In this document: positions 35,379 through 43,603 of the stretch, piece after piece
Position numbering within the stretch: position 1 is the stretch's first letter
Layout: the number at the start of each line of letters is the position of its first letter
DNA from: Poriferisodalis sp965203655
GTDB lineage: Bacteria > Actinomycetota > Acidimicrobiia > Acidimicrobiales > Poriferisodalaceae
Direction: 5' to 3'
Length of the DNA stretch: 64,000 bases
NCBI RefSeq assembly: GCF_965203655.1
Contig: NZ_CBDBDD010000004.1
Location: 124,001 to 188,000 of the forward strand
Notes under the pieces: generated by a model
Seen by the model: the letters and a program-made list of their open reading frames with translations, nothing else
Databases searched by the model: none
What the model was told of the DNA's origin: nothing
Made by a program: the position numbers and the translations under genes

Positions 35379-35437
35379 GGCCAGCCACCCCGGAGTTGGC
35401 AGAGCAACCCGCTTGGGTAGCAACCGGGGGGCTGGCC
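35379..35437. other. intergenic stem-loop with three-way-junction fold
   Basis: A 14-pair outer stem with one bulged A (GGCCAGCC-A-CCCCGG against CCGGGG-GGCTGGCC) closes over two small inner hairpins: GTTG-GCAGAG-CAAC (35395-35408) and CC-GCTT-GG. The element is 55 bases after the stop of the CaiB/BaiF gene and 92 before the SDR start on the minus strand. It could be a 3' end structure or a leader element. It matches no riboswitch class recognised here. Confidence 0.55.
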
Positions 35438-35491
35438 CTTTCGCGACCGTAGTCATGGCGCGCTGCGTGCGAGCCTGAATTTCGATGTCTC

Positions 35492-36691
35492 TCAAGACAT
35501 CGTGAGGATGCCGTCGCTGATGAGGCTGTCGATGGCGGCGGCGTCGTAGCCGATCTCGCTCAGAATCTCCGGGCCGTGCTCGCCTATGCCCGGAGCCGGC
35601 CGCCGGACGCTCGGCGGTGTCTCGGAGAACTGCTCAGGCGGCGGGATGACGCGGTACGGGCCCGCAACCGGATGCTCGTCGATCGGAAGCTGAGATACGA
35701 GTTCGTCGAGCGTCGCCGCTTCGGTTGCGGGGATGCCGTTTTCTTCGCACAGCTCCAGCCACTCTGCCGTGGTGCGCTGGCCCAGCACCGAGGCGACATC
35801 GCGGTACAGGCTGTCGCTGTGGGTGACGCGCTCGATGGGCGTCGCGAAACGCTCATCGGCGGCGAGATCGTGCCGTCCCCCGGCTTCGAATAGCGCGACG
35901 TAGTGCTCGTGGTCGTAGGGGAGGATGTTGATCCACCCATCCGCAGTCCGCTGGGGTTTGCGCTCGGGCGTGAGGATGCGGGCGTACCCGGCGCTCGCCA
36001 CCGGTGGCTCGGAGATGGCGCCCGCACCGTGCTCGACGAGCACGAAGGCGCGCATCACATCGATCATCGGGATCTCGATGCACTGGCCCTGGCCGGTCTG
36101 TGCCCGGTGGTACAGCGCCGCGGTCACCGAGTTGGCGATCGTCAGCCCGCAGAACTTGTCGGCGACGAGGCTGGGCAGCAGCATCGGCTCGGCGCCCATG
36201 CGTCGGAACAGGTCGCCGATGCCGCTGGCGGACTGGATGATGTCGTCGTATGCGGGCGCATCGGCCTGCTCGCTGGTTGATGGGTAGCCATGCGCCCGGC
36301 AAAACACGATGTCGGGGCGAACCTGCTGCACGGCCTCGTAGTGCAGCCCGAGGCGGCGCAGCGGTCCCGGGCGAAGATTCGTGATCATCACGTCGCACGT
36401 GGCGACGATGTCGAGGAACACCTGGCGGCCCCGCTCGTGCTTGAGATCCAGGGAGATGCTTCGCTTGTTGCGCAGCAGGTTGAGCGAGACACCCGAGAAC
36501 CCGTCGACCGGACCCGAGCCCATGCTCCGGTTGCGGTCGCCGGCCGAGGATTCCACCAAGATCACGTCAGCGCCGAAGTCGCCGAGCGTGCGCGTCGCCG
36601 CAGGCCCCATGAGCACCGACGACAGGTCGAGTACCCGGACTCCCGCCAGCGGTCCGGCCGCTCCCTCGCCTTCGTTCTCGCCCGTGCTCAT
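35492..36691 (-). CDS. CaiB/BaiF CoA-transferase family protein
   Basis: This 399-aa family III CoA-transferase has GVRVLDLSSVLMGPAATRTL (CoA-binding start), NLLRNKRSISLDLKHERGR, and a catalytic aspartate in LVADKFCG (D178). It moves CoA between carboxylic acids, activating substrates for beta-oxidation-like routes or racemising acyl-CoAs. It is divergent from the aldolase/ring-oxygenase operon across 105 bases. Confidence 0.92.
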   Translation of the reverse strand: MSTGENEGEGAAGPLAGVRVLDLSSVLMGPAATRTLGDFGADVILVESSAGDRNRSMGSGPVDGFSGVSLNLLRNKRSISLDLKHERGRQVFLDIVATCDVMITNLRPGPLRRLGLHYEAVQQVRPDIVFCRAHGYPSTSEQADAPAYDDIIQSASGIGDLFRRMGAEPMLLPSLVADKFCGLTIANSVTAALYHRAQTGQGQCIEIPMIDVMRAFVLVEHGAGAISEPPVASAGYARILTPERKPQRTADGWINILPYDHEHYVALFEAGGRHDLAADERFATPIERVTHSDSLYRDVASVLGQRTTAEWLELCEENGIPATEAATLDELVSQLPIDEHPVAGPYRVIPPPEQFSETPPSVRRPAPGIGEHGPEILSEIGYDAAAIDSLISDGILTMS

Positions 36692-36796
36692 CTCACCTCA
36701 TTACGTCGCGAAACCGGAGTGCAGGACTATCAGATGTTCTTGCTGTCCGTACGGGTCGAAGTCTTGTGGGCGGTTCCTAGGCAATAGCTTCGGCGT

Positions 36797-37537
36797 ATGG
36801 GCGATGGCCTGGATGGGCTGCGGCGGGAGGTTGCCATCGGGTGCCGGGTGATGGCGCATCGCGGGCTGGTCGAGAACATCCTGGGGCACATCAGCCTGCG
36901 GATCGACGGCGGTCGGGCGCTGGTGCGGTGCCGTGGGCCGCACGAGGCAGGGCTGCGGTTCACGGTGCCTGACGACGTGCGCGCGGTCGATCTCGACACC
37001 GGCGAGATCACCGACGATCCGGCGGGGGATTACGCCGTGCCGGGCGAGTTGCCGATCCACACAGCAGTACTCGCGGCCCGGCCCGATGTGACGTGCGTGG
37101 TCCACGCCCATCCGCCCGACGTCGTGGTGGCCAGCCTCGCAGGCATCGAGCTCGAGCCGATATTCGGTGCCTACGACATCCCAGCCGCCCGCCTTGCCGC
37201 CGCAGGCATACCCGTTCACCCACGTTCGGTCCTCATTCGAAACGACGTGCTTGCCGCCGAGATGGTGGCCTCGCTGGGCGATGCCCAGGCGCTCGTGCTG
37301 CGAGGCCACGGCGTCGTGACCGCTGGCGAAGACGTAGCCGATGCCGTGCTGCGGTCGCTGCAGCTCGACACGCTGGCACGCATCCACCTGCGGGTGCGCG
37401 CCGCAGGAGCGACCCCCGAAGCCGTTCCCGACGCCGATCTGGCCGAGTTGCCGGACCTCGGCAGCGCCTTCAACCGTGAGACCCTGTGGAGACACCACGT
37501 GGCTGCCCTCGACCACGACGGGCATGGGCTGAACTAG
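36797..37537 (+). CDS. class II aldolase/adducin family protein
   Basis: This 246-aa protein has the zinc-binding histidines in VVHAHPPDVVVAS, a conserved VENILGHISLRI at the N-terminus, and LRGHGVVTAGEDVADAV. Class II aldolase/adducin members cleave sugar phosphates or decarboxylate and cleave aromatic-pathway intermediates. Next to ring-oxygenase genes it may act late in the same route. It is the first gene of the operon running to 41879. Confidence 0.9.
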   Translation: MGDGLDGLRREVAIGCRVMAHRGLVENILGHISLRIDGGRALVRCRGPHEAGLRFTVPDDVRAVDLDTGEITDDPAGDYAVPGELPIHTAVLAARPDVTCVVHAHPPDVVVASLAGIELEPIFGAYDIPAARLAAAGIPVHPRSVLIRNDVLAAEMVASLGDAQALVLRGHGVVTAGEDVADAVLRSLQLDTLARIHLRVRAAGATPEAVPDADLAELPDLGSAFNRETLWRHHVAALDHDGHGLN

Positions 37538-37561
37538 GGCACTGACCGGAGAGGAGACGCC

Positions 37562-38950
37562 ATGGCACCTGCCGAGCCCGACGGCATCGCCGACCTCACC
37601 GGCGCCGTGCGTCGAGGCCTCATTCCTGCCTATCTGTACAACGACGCCGAGGTGCACGAGCTGGAGCGCACCCGGCTGTTCGGCAGGTCGTGGAACTTCC
37701 TGGCCCACGAGTCCGAGATCGCGGAGCCCGACGACTATGTCGTGCGCAACATCGGCGACGACTCGTTCCTGGTGACCCGCGACAGCGACGGTCAGGTCCA
37801 CGTGATGTTCAACATGTGCGTCCACCGGGGCATGCAGGTGTGCCGGGCCGAGCGCGGCAGCGCCCGCACGTTCCGCTGCCCGTACCACGCCTGGACCTAC
37901 AAGAACGACGGCCAGCTCGCCGGTTTGCCCTTCCATGCAGATGCCTACGGCGGCGAAGCCGGATTCATCAAGGAAGGTCAGGCACTGCTGCGGGCGCCCT
38001 CGGTCGCGATCCGCAACGGCATGATCTTTGCCAGCCTCGACCCCGACGCTCCCGACTTCGAGAGCTGGCTGGGCGACTACGCGTTCTATCTCGACTTCTA
38101 CACCGGCCAGAGCGCGGCGGGCATGGAGTTCCGCGGGCCGCAGCGATGGCGAGTCGAGGCCAACTGGAAGATCGGCGCTGAGAACTTCATGGGCGACAGC
38201 TACCACACGCCCCACACCCACGCGAGCGTCGTCGACATCGAGCTGTTCGGCGAGCCGAAGCCCTACAAGCGCAAGGAAGGCGTGCTGTGGCACGCCGGGC
38301 CCGGCGGCGGCACCACCTACAAGCTGCCGCCCGGCAGCGAATTCAGATCGGGCCTGGCCTACGTCGGCTATCCCGACGAGATGATCGACCGCATGGCCGC
38401 CACGCTGAGCCCCGCACAAAGAGCGCTCGTCGACGAGCCGGGCTTCATGCCGTCTGCCTCCACACTGTTCCCCAACCTCAGCTTCGTGCACAACTGGCCC
38501 CAGACCGATGCCGATGGGCGGATCACGCCGTTCATCTCCGTGCGACTGTGGCAGCCCGTCGGCCCGGGGGAGACCGAGGTGTACTCGTGGTTCTGCGTGG
38601 CGGCCGACGCGCCCGACGACTACAAGGCGGCGTCGTACAAGGCGTACCTGATGTGCTTCGGCTCGTCGGGCATGTTCGAGCAGGACGACGTCGAGAACTG
38701 GGTGTCGATCACCGCCATGGCACGCGGCTCGATGGCGCGGAACCTGCTGCTCAACAACCGCATGGGCCTGACGCTCGACGGCGATCCGATCGTGGACCAG
38801 TTCGAGGGCTTCGGCGGCCCGGGCACGGCCTACCAGGGCTTCGGCGAGCACAACCAGCGCCACTGGTTCTCGATGTGGGCTGACCTGGTGTCGCAGCCTG
38901 CGCCCGCCCGCCAGCCGATGGCCTTCGGCATGGGGGAGCAGCCGGCGTGA
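37562..38950 (+). CDS. aromatic ring-hydroxylating dioxygenase alpha subunit
   Basis: This 462-aa oxygenase alpha subunit has Rieske ligands C86, H88, C106 and H109 (CVHRGMQVCRAE and RCPYHAWTY). The mononuclear iron site lies in ENFMGDSYHTPHTH. It catalyses cis-dihydroxylation of an aromatic acid or hydrocarbon with a reductase not present here. Its stop overlaps the beta-subunit GTG (GTGA). SDR and HpaB-type genes follow. Confidence 0.95.
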   Translation: MAPAEPDGIADLTGAVRRGLIPAYLYNDAEVHELERTRLFGRSWNFLAHESEIAEPDDYVVRNIGDDSFLVTRDSDGQVHVMFNMCVHRGMQVCRAERGSARTFRCPYHAWTYKNDGQLAGLPFHADAYGGEAGFIKEGQALLRAPSVAIRNGMIFASLDPDAPDFESWLGDYAFYLDFYTGQSAAGMEFRGPQRWRVEANWKIGAENFMGDSYHTPHTHASVVDIELFGEPKPYKRKEGVLWHAGPGGGTTYKLPPGSEFRSGLAYVGYPDEMIDRMAATLSPAQRALVDEPGFMPSASTLFPNLSFVHNWPQTDADGRITPFISVRLWQPVGPGETEVYSWFCVAADAPDDYKAASYKAYLMCFGSSGMFEQDDVENWVSITAMARGSMARNLLLNNRMGLTLDGDPIVDQFEGFGGPGTAYQGFGEHNQRHWFSMWADLVSQPAPARQPMAFGMGEQPA

Positions 38951-39477
38951 GCTCCGGGCGGAACCGGGCGCCGCTGCCCTACAGCGACGAGCGGCACCAG
39001 GCAGCCGCACAGTTCCTGACCGAAGAAGCACACCTGCTCGACACGTCCGACTTCGAGGCATGGCTGGGTTTGATGGACCCCGAGATTCGCTACCGCATGC
39101 CGGTGCGTGTCACGGCCGTCAAGGCCGCCGACGAGGCCGACGTGCAGACCATGCATCACTTCGACGAGGACTGGTACTCGCTGCGCAAGCGGGTGCAGCG
39201 ATTCCAGACCGACTACGCGTGGACTGAGGACCCCCAGAGCCGCATCCGTCACCACGTCTCCAACGTGCGCACCTTCGAGGGCACCGGCGAGGAGCTGATC
39301 GTGGAGTCGGCGGTGTTGCTGTACCGCTCACGGGGCGACCGCACCGCCCCGAGCCTGCTGTCGGCGGGGCGGACCGACGTGCTGATCCCGACGGAGGAGG
39401 GCCTGCGCCTGCGCCGACGCGACATCGAGATCGACGAGTCGGTCCTGCGCACCCAGAATCTGGCGATCTTCCTGTGA
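38947..39477 (+). CDS. aromatic ring-hydroxylating dioxygenase beta subunit
   Basis: This 176-aa small subunit is of the NTF2-like beta class. It carries AAAQFLTEEAHLLDTSDFEAWL at the N-terminus (shown split in the chain), MDPEIRYRMPVRVT, and the C-terminal RRRDIEIDESVLRTQNLAIFL. It gives structural support to the alpha3beta3 hexamer and has no redox centre. It overlaps the alpha gene by four bases and is followed by an SDR 34 bases on. Confidence 0.93.
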   Translation: MSSGRNRAPLPYSDERHQAAAQFLTEEAHLLDTSDFEAWLGLMDPEIRYRMPVRVTAVKAADEADVQTMHHFDEDWYSLRKRVQRFQTDYAWTEDPQSRIRHHVSNVRTFEGTGEELIVESAVLLYRSRGDRTAPSLLSAGRTDVLIPTEEGLRLRRRDIEIDESVLRTQNLAIFL

Positions 39478-39511
39478 AGCAGCCGTGTGACGCGTCCGAG
39501 AGAGACCCGCG

Positions 39512-40315
39512 ATGAGCAGGCTGGCCGGCAACCGGGCGCTCATCATTGGGGCGGGGTCGGGCATCGGCCGGGGCGTCCACGATGCCTTCCTGGCCGAAGG
39601 TGCGAGCGTCGGCTCGCTCGAGATCGACCCGCACAAGTGCGAGTCGCTGGCCGCAGCATCGGCCGGACCGGCGATCTGCGGCGATGCCACCAGCGCGGAC
39701 GCCAATGACACCGCCGTCGCCGCGATGGTGGACGCATTCGGGGGCATCGACACGCTGGTGAGCTGTGTCGGGCTGTTCGACTTCTACCTCGGGCTCGGCG
39801 AGCTGCCCCGAGATGCGCTCGATGATGCCTTTGCCGAGGTCATGGACGTCAACGTGCGCTCCATGCTGCTGGCCGTCCGCGCCGCGATCGAACCGCTGCG
39901 GGCAAGCCGCGGCTCGATCATCCTGACCGGCTCCACCAGCAGCTTCGTGCCGGGCCGCGGCGGGATCCTCTATGTGGCCAGCAAGTTCGCGGTGCGAGGC
40001 TGCGTGGAGTCGCTGGCCCACGAGCTGGCACCCGAAATCCGAGTCAACGGCGTAGCGCCCGGCGGCACCCACAGCACCGACCTGCGGGGCCTGCGCTCGC
40101 TGGTCCTGCACGATCGGTCGCTGGGATCCGAGCCCGACCGTGCCGAGTCGATCCGGCGGCGCAGCCGCCTCGGCGTCGCGCTCGGCCCGGCCGACCACGC
40201 CGAGTGCTACGTATTTCTGGCCTCAGAGGCTTCCCGCGGCATGACCGGCCGGTTCATCCACAGCGACGGCGGCGCCAACCTCCCCGCATCCACTCGGTCT
40301 CAGAAAACTGAGTAG
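39512..40315 (+). CDS. SDR, candidate cis-dihydrodiol dehydrogenase
   Basis: This 267-aa SDR has GAGSGIG (13-19) in place of TGxxxGIG, an active serine in LTGSTSSFVPG, and Y154 and K158 (YVASK). It contains HELAPEIRVNGVAPGGTHSTDLRG, which is like biphenyl and phenylpropionate dihydrodiol dehydrogenases (BphB/HcaB). With the ring dioxygenase just upstream, rearomatisation of the cis-diol is the natural role, by family and context. It is followed by the HpaB-type gene. Confidence 0.88.
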   Translation: MSRLAGNRALIIGAGSGIGRGVHDAFLAEGASVGSLEIDPHKCESLAAASAGPAICGDATSADANDTAVAAMVDAFGGIDTLVSCVGLFDFYLGLGELPRDALDDAFAEVMDVNVRSMLLAVRAAIEPLRASRGSIILTGSTSSFVPGRGGILYVASKFAVRGCVESLAHELAPEIRVNGVAPGGTHSTDLRGLRSLVLHDRSLGSEPDRAESIRRRSRLGVALGPADHAECYVFLASEASRGMTGRFIHSDGGANLPASTRSQKTE

Positions 40316-40397
40316 CGTCAGTTCTTCGCGACGCCGCTGCGAATTCAAAGACGACGGCCGCCAGCGGCATCGCCGCTGACGTATCACGGGGGCAGAC

Positions 40398-41879
40398 ATG
40401 GGGATGAAGACCGGCGAGGAATACCTCTCGTCGCTGGCCGATGGGCGGCGGGTCTACCACGACGGCCACCTCGTGACCGACGCATCGACCGAACCGGGCC
40501 TGCGCACGACGGCGCTCACCGTGGCGCAGTACTACGACATGCAGAACATTCCCGAGCTCGAGGACACGGTCACCTACGAGACCCCCGACGGAGATCGCGC
40601 CCACCTGTCGTTCATCGAGCCGCGCTCGGTCGACGACCTGCGCCGGCGGGCAGCGGCCTATGGCGTGTGGGCGGAGGTGACCGGCGGTCTGATGGGCCGG
40701 GCACCGGATTACATGAACGCCTGCATGATGGCGCTGGGCAACACCGGTCACATCTGGGGGATGAACGACGAGCGGTTCGCCCGCAACGCCTATGAGACTT
40801 ACCTGCACTGCCGCCGCAATGACATCTGCATGACCCACACGTTCGTCAACCCGATGACCGACCGGTTCACGCCGTTCGCCGAGCAGGAGAAGTTCGTCAA
40901 CGCCGGCATCGTCGACACCAACAACGACGGCGTCATCGTGACCGGCGCACGCATGGTCGGCACGCTCGCCCCGTTCTGCGAGGAGAACCTGAGCTTCGGC
41001 GCACCGCTGGGCCTCGAAGGCAACGGCGACGAGATCTACGCGCTCGGCTTCACCTGCAAGGTCAACCACCCGAGTCTCAAGTGGATGTGCCGGGACAAGC
41101 TCGACCCTGAGCGGTCTCACTATGACCGTCCCCTGACCGGCCGCTTCGAGGAGATGGACGCGCTCGCCATCTGGGAGGAAGCACTCATCCCGTGGGAGAA
41201 CGTGTTCATCTGCAAGGACATTGAGCCGCACAACCTGTCGATTCCCGGCATGAAGTTCTTCCAGTCGCTGGGCCATCACGTCGTGGTGAAGAACGTGGCC
41301 AAGACGCGCTTCCTGTTCGGCCTGGCGCACCTGATGGCGGAGTCGTCGCAGATCTCGCAGTTCGTGAACGTGCAGGACCGCCTCGGCGACATCCTCATGT
41401 GGCTGCACACCATGGAATCGCTCGCCATTGCGGCAGTCGAGGGCGCCGAGCTGAATCCCGCCAACGGCCTGTACTACGCCAACGAGAGCGCCATCCAGGC
41501 GGCGCTGCGGCTGTATCCCGAGGTGTACCCCCGCATCATCGACCACATCATCCAGCTCGGCGGCGGCGGTTATGTCTCGCTGCCCCAGGAGGCGACCTTG
41601 GAGATGGCCGAGCTGGCGATCGACCGCTATTACCAGGGAGTCAGCCAGGAAGGCAAGGACAAGGTCGCGCTGTTCCGGATGGCGTGGGACATCTGCGGCA
41701 CCGGCTGGGGCGGCCGCCAAGAGCTCTACGAGCGGTTCTTCTTCGGCGACACCCAGCGGATGAAGGGCCTCAACTACCAATTCTACGACAAGGACGAGGC
41801 CGTGAAGATGGTGTCGCGGATCCTCCAGCCGCCCCAGGGCACCGAGCGGCTCCCGTGGCCGGACTGGTCCGTCGGCTGA
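40398..41879 (+). CDS. 4-hydroxyphenylacetate 3-monooxygenase family (HpaB-like) oxygenase
   Basis: This 493-aa FADH2-dependent hydroxylase of the HpaB/PvcC/4-hydroxybutyryl-CoA-dehydratase family contains HTFVNPMTDR, TGARMVGTLAPFCEENLSFG and FRMAWDICGTGWGGRQELYERFFFGD (split in the chain). It hydroxylates phenols and needs a small flavin reductase, not found in the window. It is the last gene of the aromatic operon. It meets the TetR gene tail to tail with four bases between. Confidence 0.92.
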   Translation: MGMKTGEEYLSSLADGRRVYHDGHLVTDASTEPGLRTTALTVAQYYDMQNIPELEDTVTYETPDGDRAHLSFIEPRSVDDLRRRAAAYGVWAEVTGGLMGRAPDYMNACMMALGNTGHIWGMNDERFARNAYETYLHCRRNDICMTHTFVNPMTDRFTPFAEQEKFVNAGIVDTNNDGVIVTGARMVGTLAPFCEENLSFGAPLGLEGNGDEIYALGFTCKVNHPSLKWMCRDKLDPERSHYDRPLTGRFEEMDALAIWEEALIPWENVFICKDIEPHNLSIPGMKFFQSLGHHVVVKNVAKTRFLFGLAHLMAESSQISQFVNVQDRLGDILMWLHTMESLAIAAVEGAELNPANGLYYANESAIQAALRLYPEVYPRIIDHIIQLGGGGYVSLPQEATLEMAELAIDRYYQGVSQEGKDKVALFRMAWDICGTGWGGRQELYERFFFGDTQRMKGLNYQFYDKDEAVKMVSRILQPPQGTERLPWPDWSVG

Positions 41880-41883
41880 GCGG

Positions 41884-42543
41884 TCAGGCCTTGGGCGTCA
41901 ATCCCCACAGCGCGACGCTGACGCTCTCTTGCAACTGGAGCACCATGTCGTCGTAGTCGAGCCGATCGGTGACGAGACGCCGCATAAGCACCTGCCACTG
42001 TGCATAAAGGTTGTGGGCGAGCATCATCTTGGAAACGTCGGCGTCGAGCTTGCCGTTTGCGCTCGCTGCACTGAGCACCGATGAAAGTCCGCTCAGAAAC
42101 CAGTCGGTGAACTCTTCCACGCCGACGCGTCCCGAATCGCTGACGAAAGGAAGCTCCTTGAAGAACGAGCGAGCGAGGCGGCGATCCGCCCTGTGGTGGT
42201 CGGTGACATGCATCAGCAACGTCATGATCTGGCTGTCGGCGTCGGTCGAGGGGTCGACGAGGTCGAAGGCCTCCCGCCAGGCATCGCCCGCTACGTTCAC
42301 GAATGCGCTGACCAGCAGGTCCTCCTTGGACTCCACGTAGAGGTAGAGCGTCCCGGCACCGATCCCCGCAGCCGACGCAATCTCAGCCGTGGTGGTGTCG
42401 TCGAAGCCTTTCTCCTGGAACAGCGCCGTGGCTGCAGCCACGATGCGCCTCCGCTTGTCGAGCTTGTTCCGCTCGCGCTTGCCCAACTCGGTCTCATCGA
42501 AGACGGCGTCAGCTCTCAGGATCGGGGCGTCAGCAATGGACAT
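41884..42543 (-). CDS. TetR-family transcriptional regulator
   Basis: This 219-aa regulator has the N-terminal HTH: RRRIVAAATALFQEKGFDDT, then TAEIASAAGIGAGTLYLYVESKEDLL. The C-terminal ligand domain contains HVTDHHRADRRLARSFF. It is convergent with the aromatic operon and divergent from a TauD-type gene, so it may govern either. An inverted repeat 19 bases upstream of its start is the likely operator. Confidence 0.92.
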   Translation of the reverse strand: MSIADAPILRADAVFDETELGKRERNKLDKRRRIVAAATALFQEKGFDDTTTAEIASAAGIGAGTLYLYVESKEDLLVSAFVNVAGDAWREAFDLVDPSTDADSQIMTLLMHVTDHHRADRRLARSFFKELPFVSDSGRVGVEEFTDWFLSGLSSVLSAASANGKLDADVSKMMLAHNLYAQWQVLMRRLVTDRLDYDDMVLQLQESVSVALWGLTPKA

Positions 42544-42561
42544 CGCCGTACAACGCTAGCC

Positions 42562-42577
42562 GCACCAAAATCGGTGC
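42562..42577. promoter_or_regulatory. inverted repeat GCACC-AAAATC-GGTGC, candidate TetR operator
   Basis: This perfect 5-base inverted repeat with an AT-rich 6-base spacer lies in the gap between the divergent TetR and TauD-type genes, 19 bases from the TetR ATG. Its size and place fit an autoregulatory TetR operator. Binding is inferred. Confidence 0.45.
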
Positions 42578-42677
42578 CTCTCCAGCGGGAATCGCCCCGA
42601 GCCGGCGCTGCCGCGCAGTTGCAATCGGCTAGAGCCGTCGTTTGACGGCAGGGGGTGTTCTCGGTAGACCATCACCT

Positions 42678-43517
42678 ATGGGGATCGACATCGAACCGAC
42701 TGGCGCTGCGCTTGGGGCGTTCGTGTCAGGCCTGGAACTGGGCAAGCTCGACCCGGAGGAATCTGCCACTGTGATCGAGGCGCTCGGCGAGCACGGGGTG
42801 CTGTTCTTCCGGGATCAGGACGTGGCGCCCGAAGGGCACATCGCATTCGCTGAGTCGCTCGGCGAGATCGACGTCAACGCGTACTTCTCGCCGAATGAGA
42901 CCTATCCGCAGATTGCGGAGGTGCGCACCCGCCCGGAGAACACCTACGTGATCGGCGAGGCCTGGCACACCGATCATTCCTACGAGGAAGCCCCTGCCCT
43001 TGGCTCGATCCTCGTCGCCCGACAGTTGCCGACGAGCGGCGGCGACACGGCGTTCAGCTCGATGTACGCCGCCTACGACGCATTGTCCGACGGCATGAAG
43101 GAGACGCTGCGGGGCCTGCGAGCGGTGCATTCGTCCTACGAGGCGTTCGGCGTCGGCCTGTCGAAGCTGCCCGAGGCGGAGCGCTCCGAGCGGTTCAAGG
43201 ACGGCTTCCACTTCGGGCCTGATGTCGTGCATCCGGTGGTGATCTCCCACCCGGTGAGCGGTCGCCCGGTGCTGTATGTCAACCGCTCGTTCACGACGCG
43301 CATCGACGGGTGGACGGCGGCCGAGAGCCGACCCCTGCTGGAGTTCCTGTTCGAGCACGGTTCGAGCGTCGAGTTCACCTATCGGTTCCGTTGGGAGCCC
43401 GGCTCGGTCGCCATGTGGGACAACCGCTGCACCTGGCACAAGGCGCTCAACGACTACCGCGGGCAGACCCGTTTGATGCACCGCATCACGGTGAAGGGCT
43501 GCCCGATCGCAGCTTGA
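42678..43517 (+). CDS. TauD/TfdA-family 2-oxoglutarate dioxygenase
   Basis: This 279-aa Fe(II)/2-oxoglutarate oxygenase has the facial triad HTD in EAWHTDHSYEE (H97, D99) and a distal H254 (CTWHKAL), with R265 in the 2-oxoglutarate site. Family members release sulfite from taurine or alkylsulfates, or cleave aryloxyalkanoates. The nearby sulfatase suggests sulfur scavenging. ATG 42678 (MGIDIEPTG) matches the family start. Confidence 0.9.
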   Translation: MGIDIEPTGAALGAFVSGLELGKLDPEESATVIEALGEHGVLFFRDQDVAPEGHIAFAESLGEIDVNAYFSPNETYPQIAEVRTRPENTYVIGEAWHTDHSYEEAPALGSILVARQLPTSGGDTAFSSMYAAYDALSDGMKETLRGLRAVHSSYEAFGVGLSKLPEAERSERFKDGFHFGPDVVHPVVISHPVSGRPVLYVNRSFTTRIDGWTAAESRPLLEFLFEHGSSVEFTYRFRWEPGSVAMWDNRCTWHKALNDYRGQTRLMHRITVKGCPIAA

Positions 43518-43603
43518 GGTGTGAGCCGCTGCTGGCATCCGCTGCTGGCCGCGTCGCACCGCATGAGACGCCGCCGCGAGAGCGTGCCTGCTAGACGAAG
43601 GCG

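Noticed and set aside
35395..35420. tRNA gene, from the GTTGGCAGAGC segment
   Set aside because: Only a D-arm-like hairpin is present. No anticodon arm, T-arm with GTTCGA-type loop or acceptor stem could be built.
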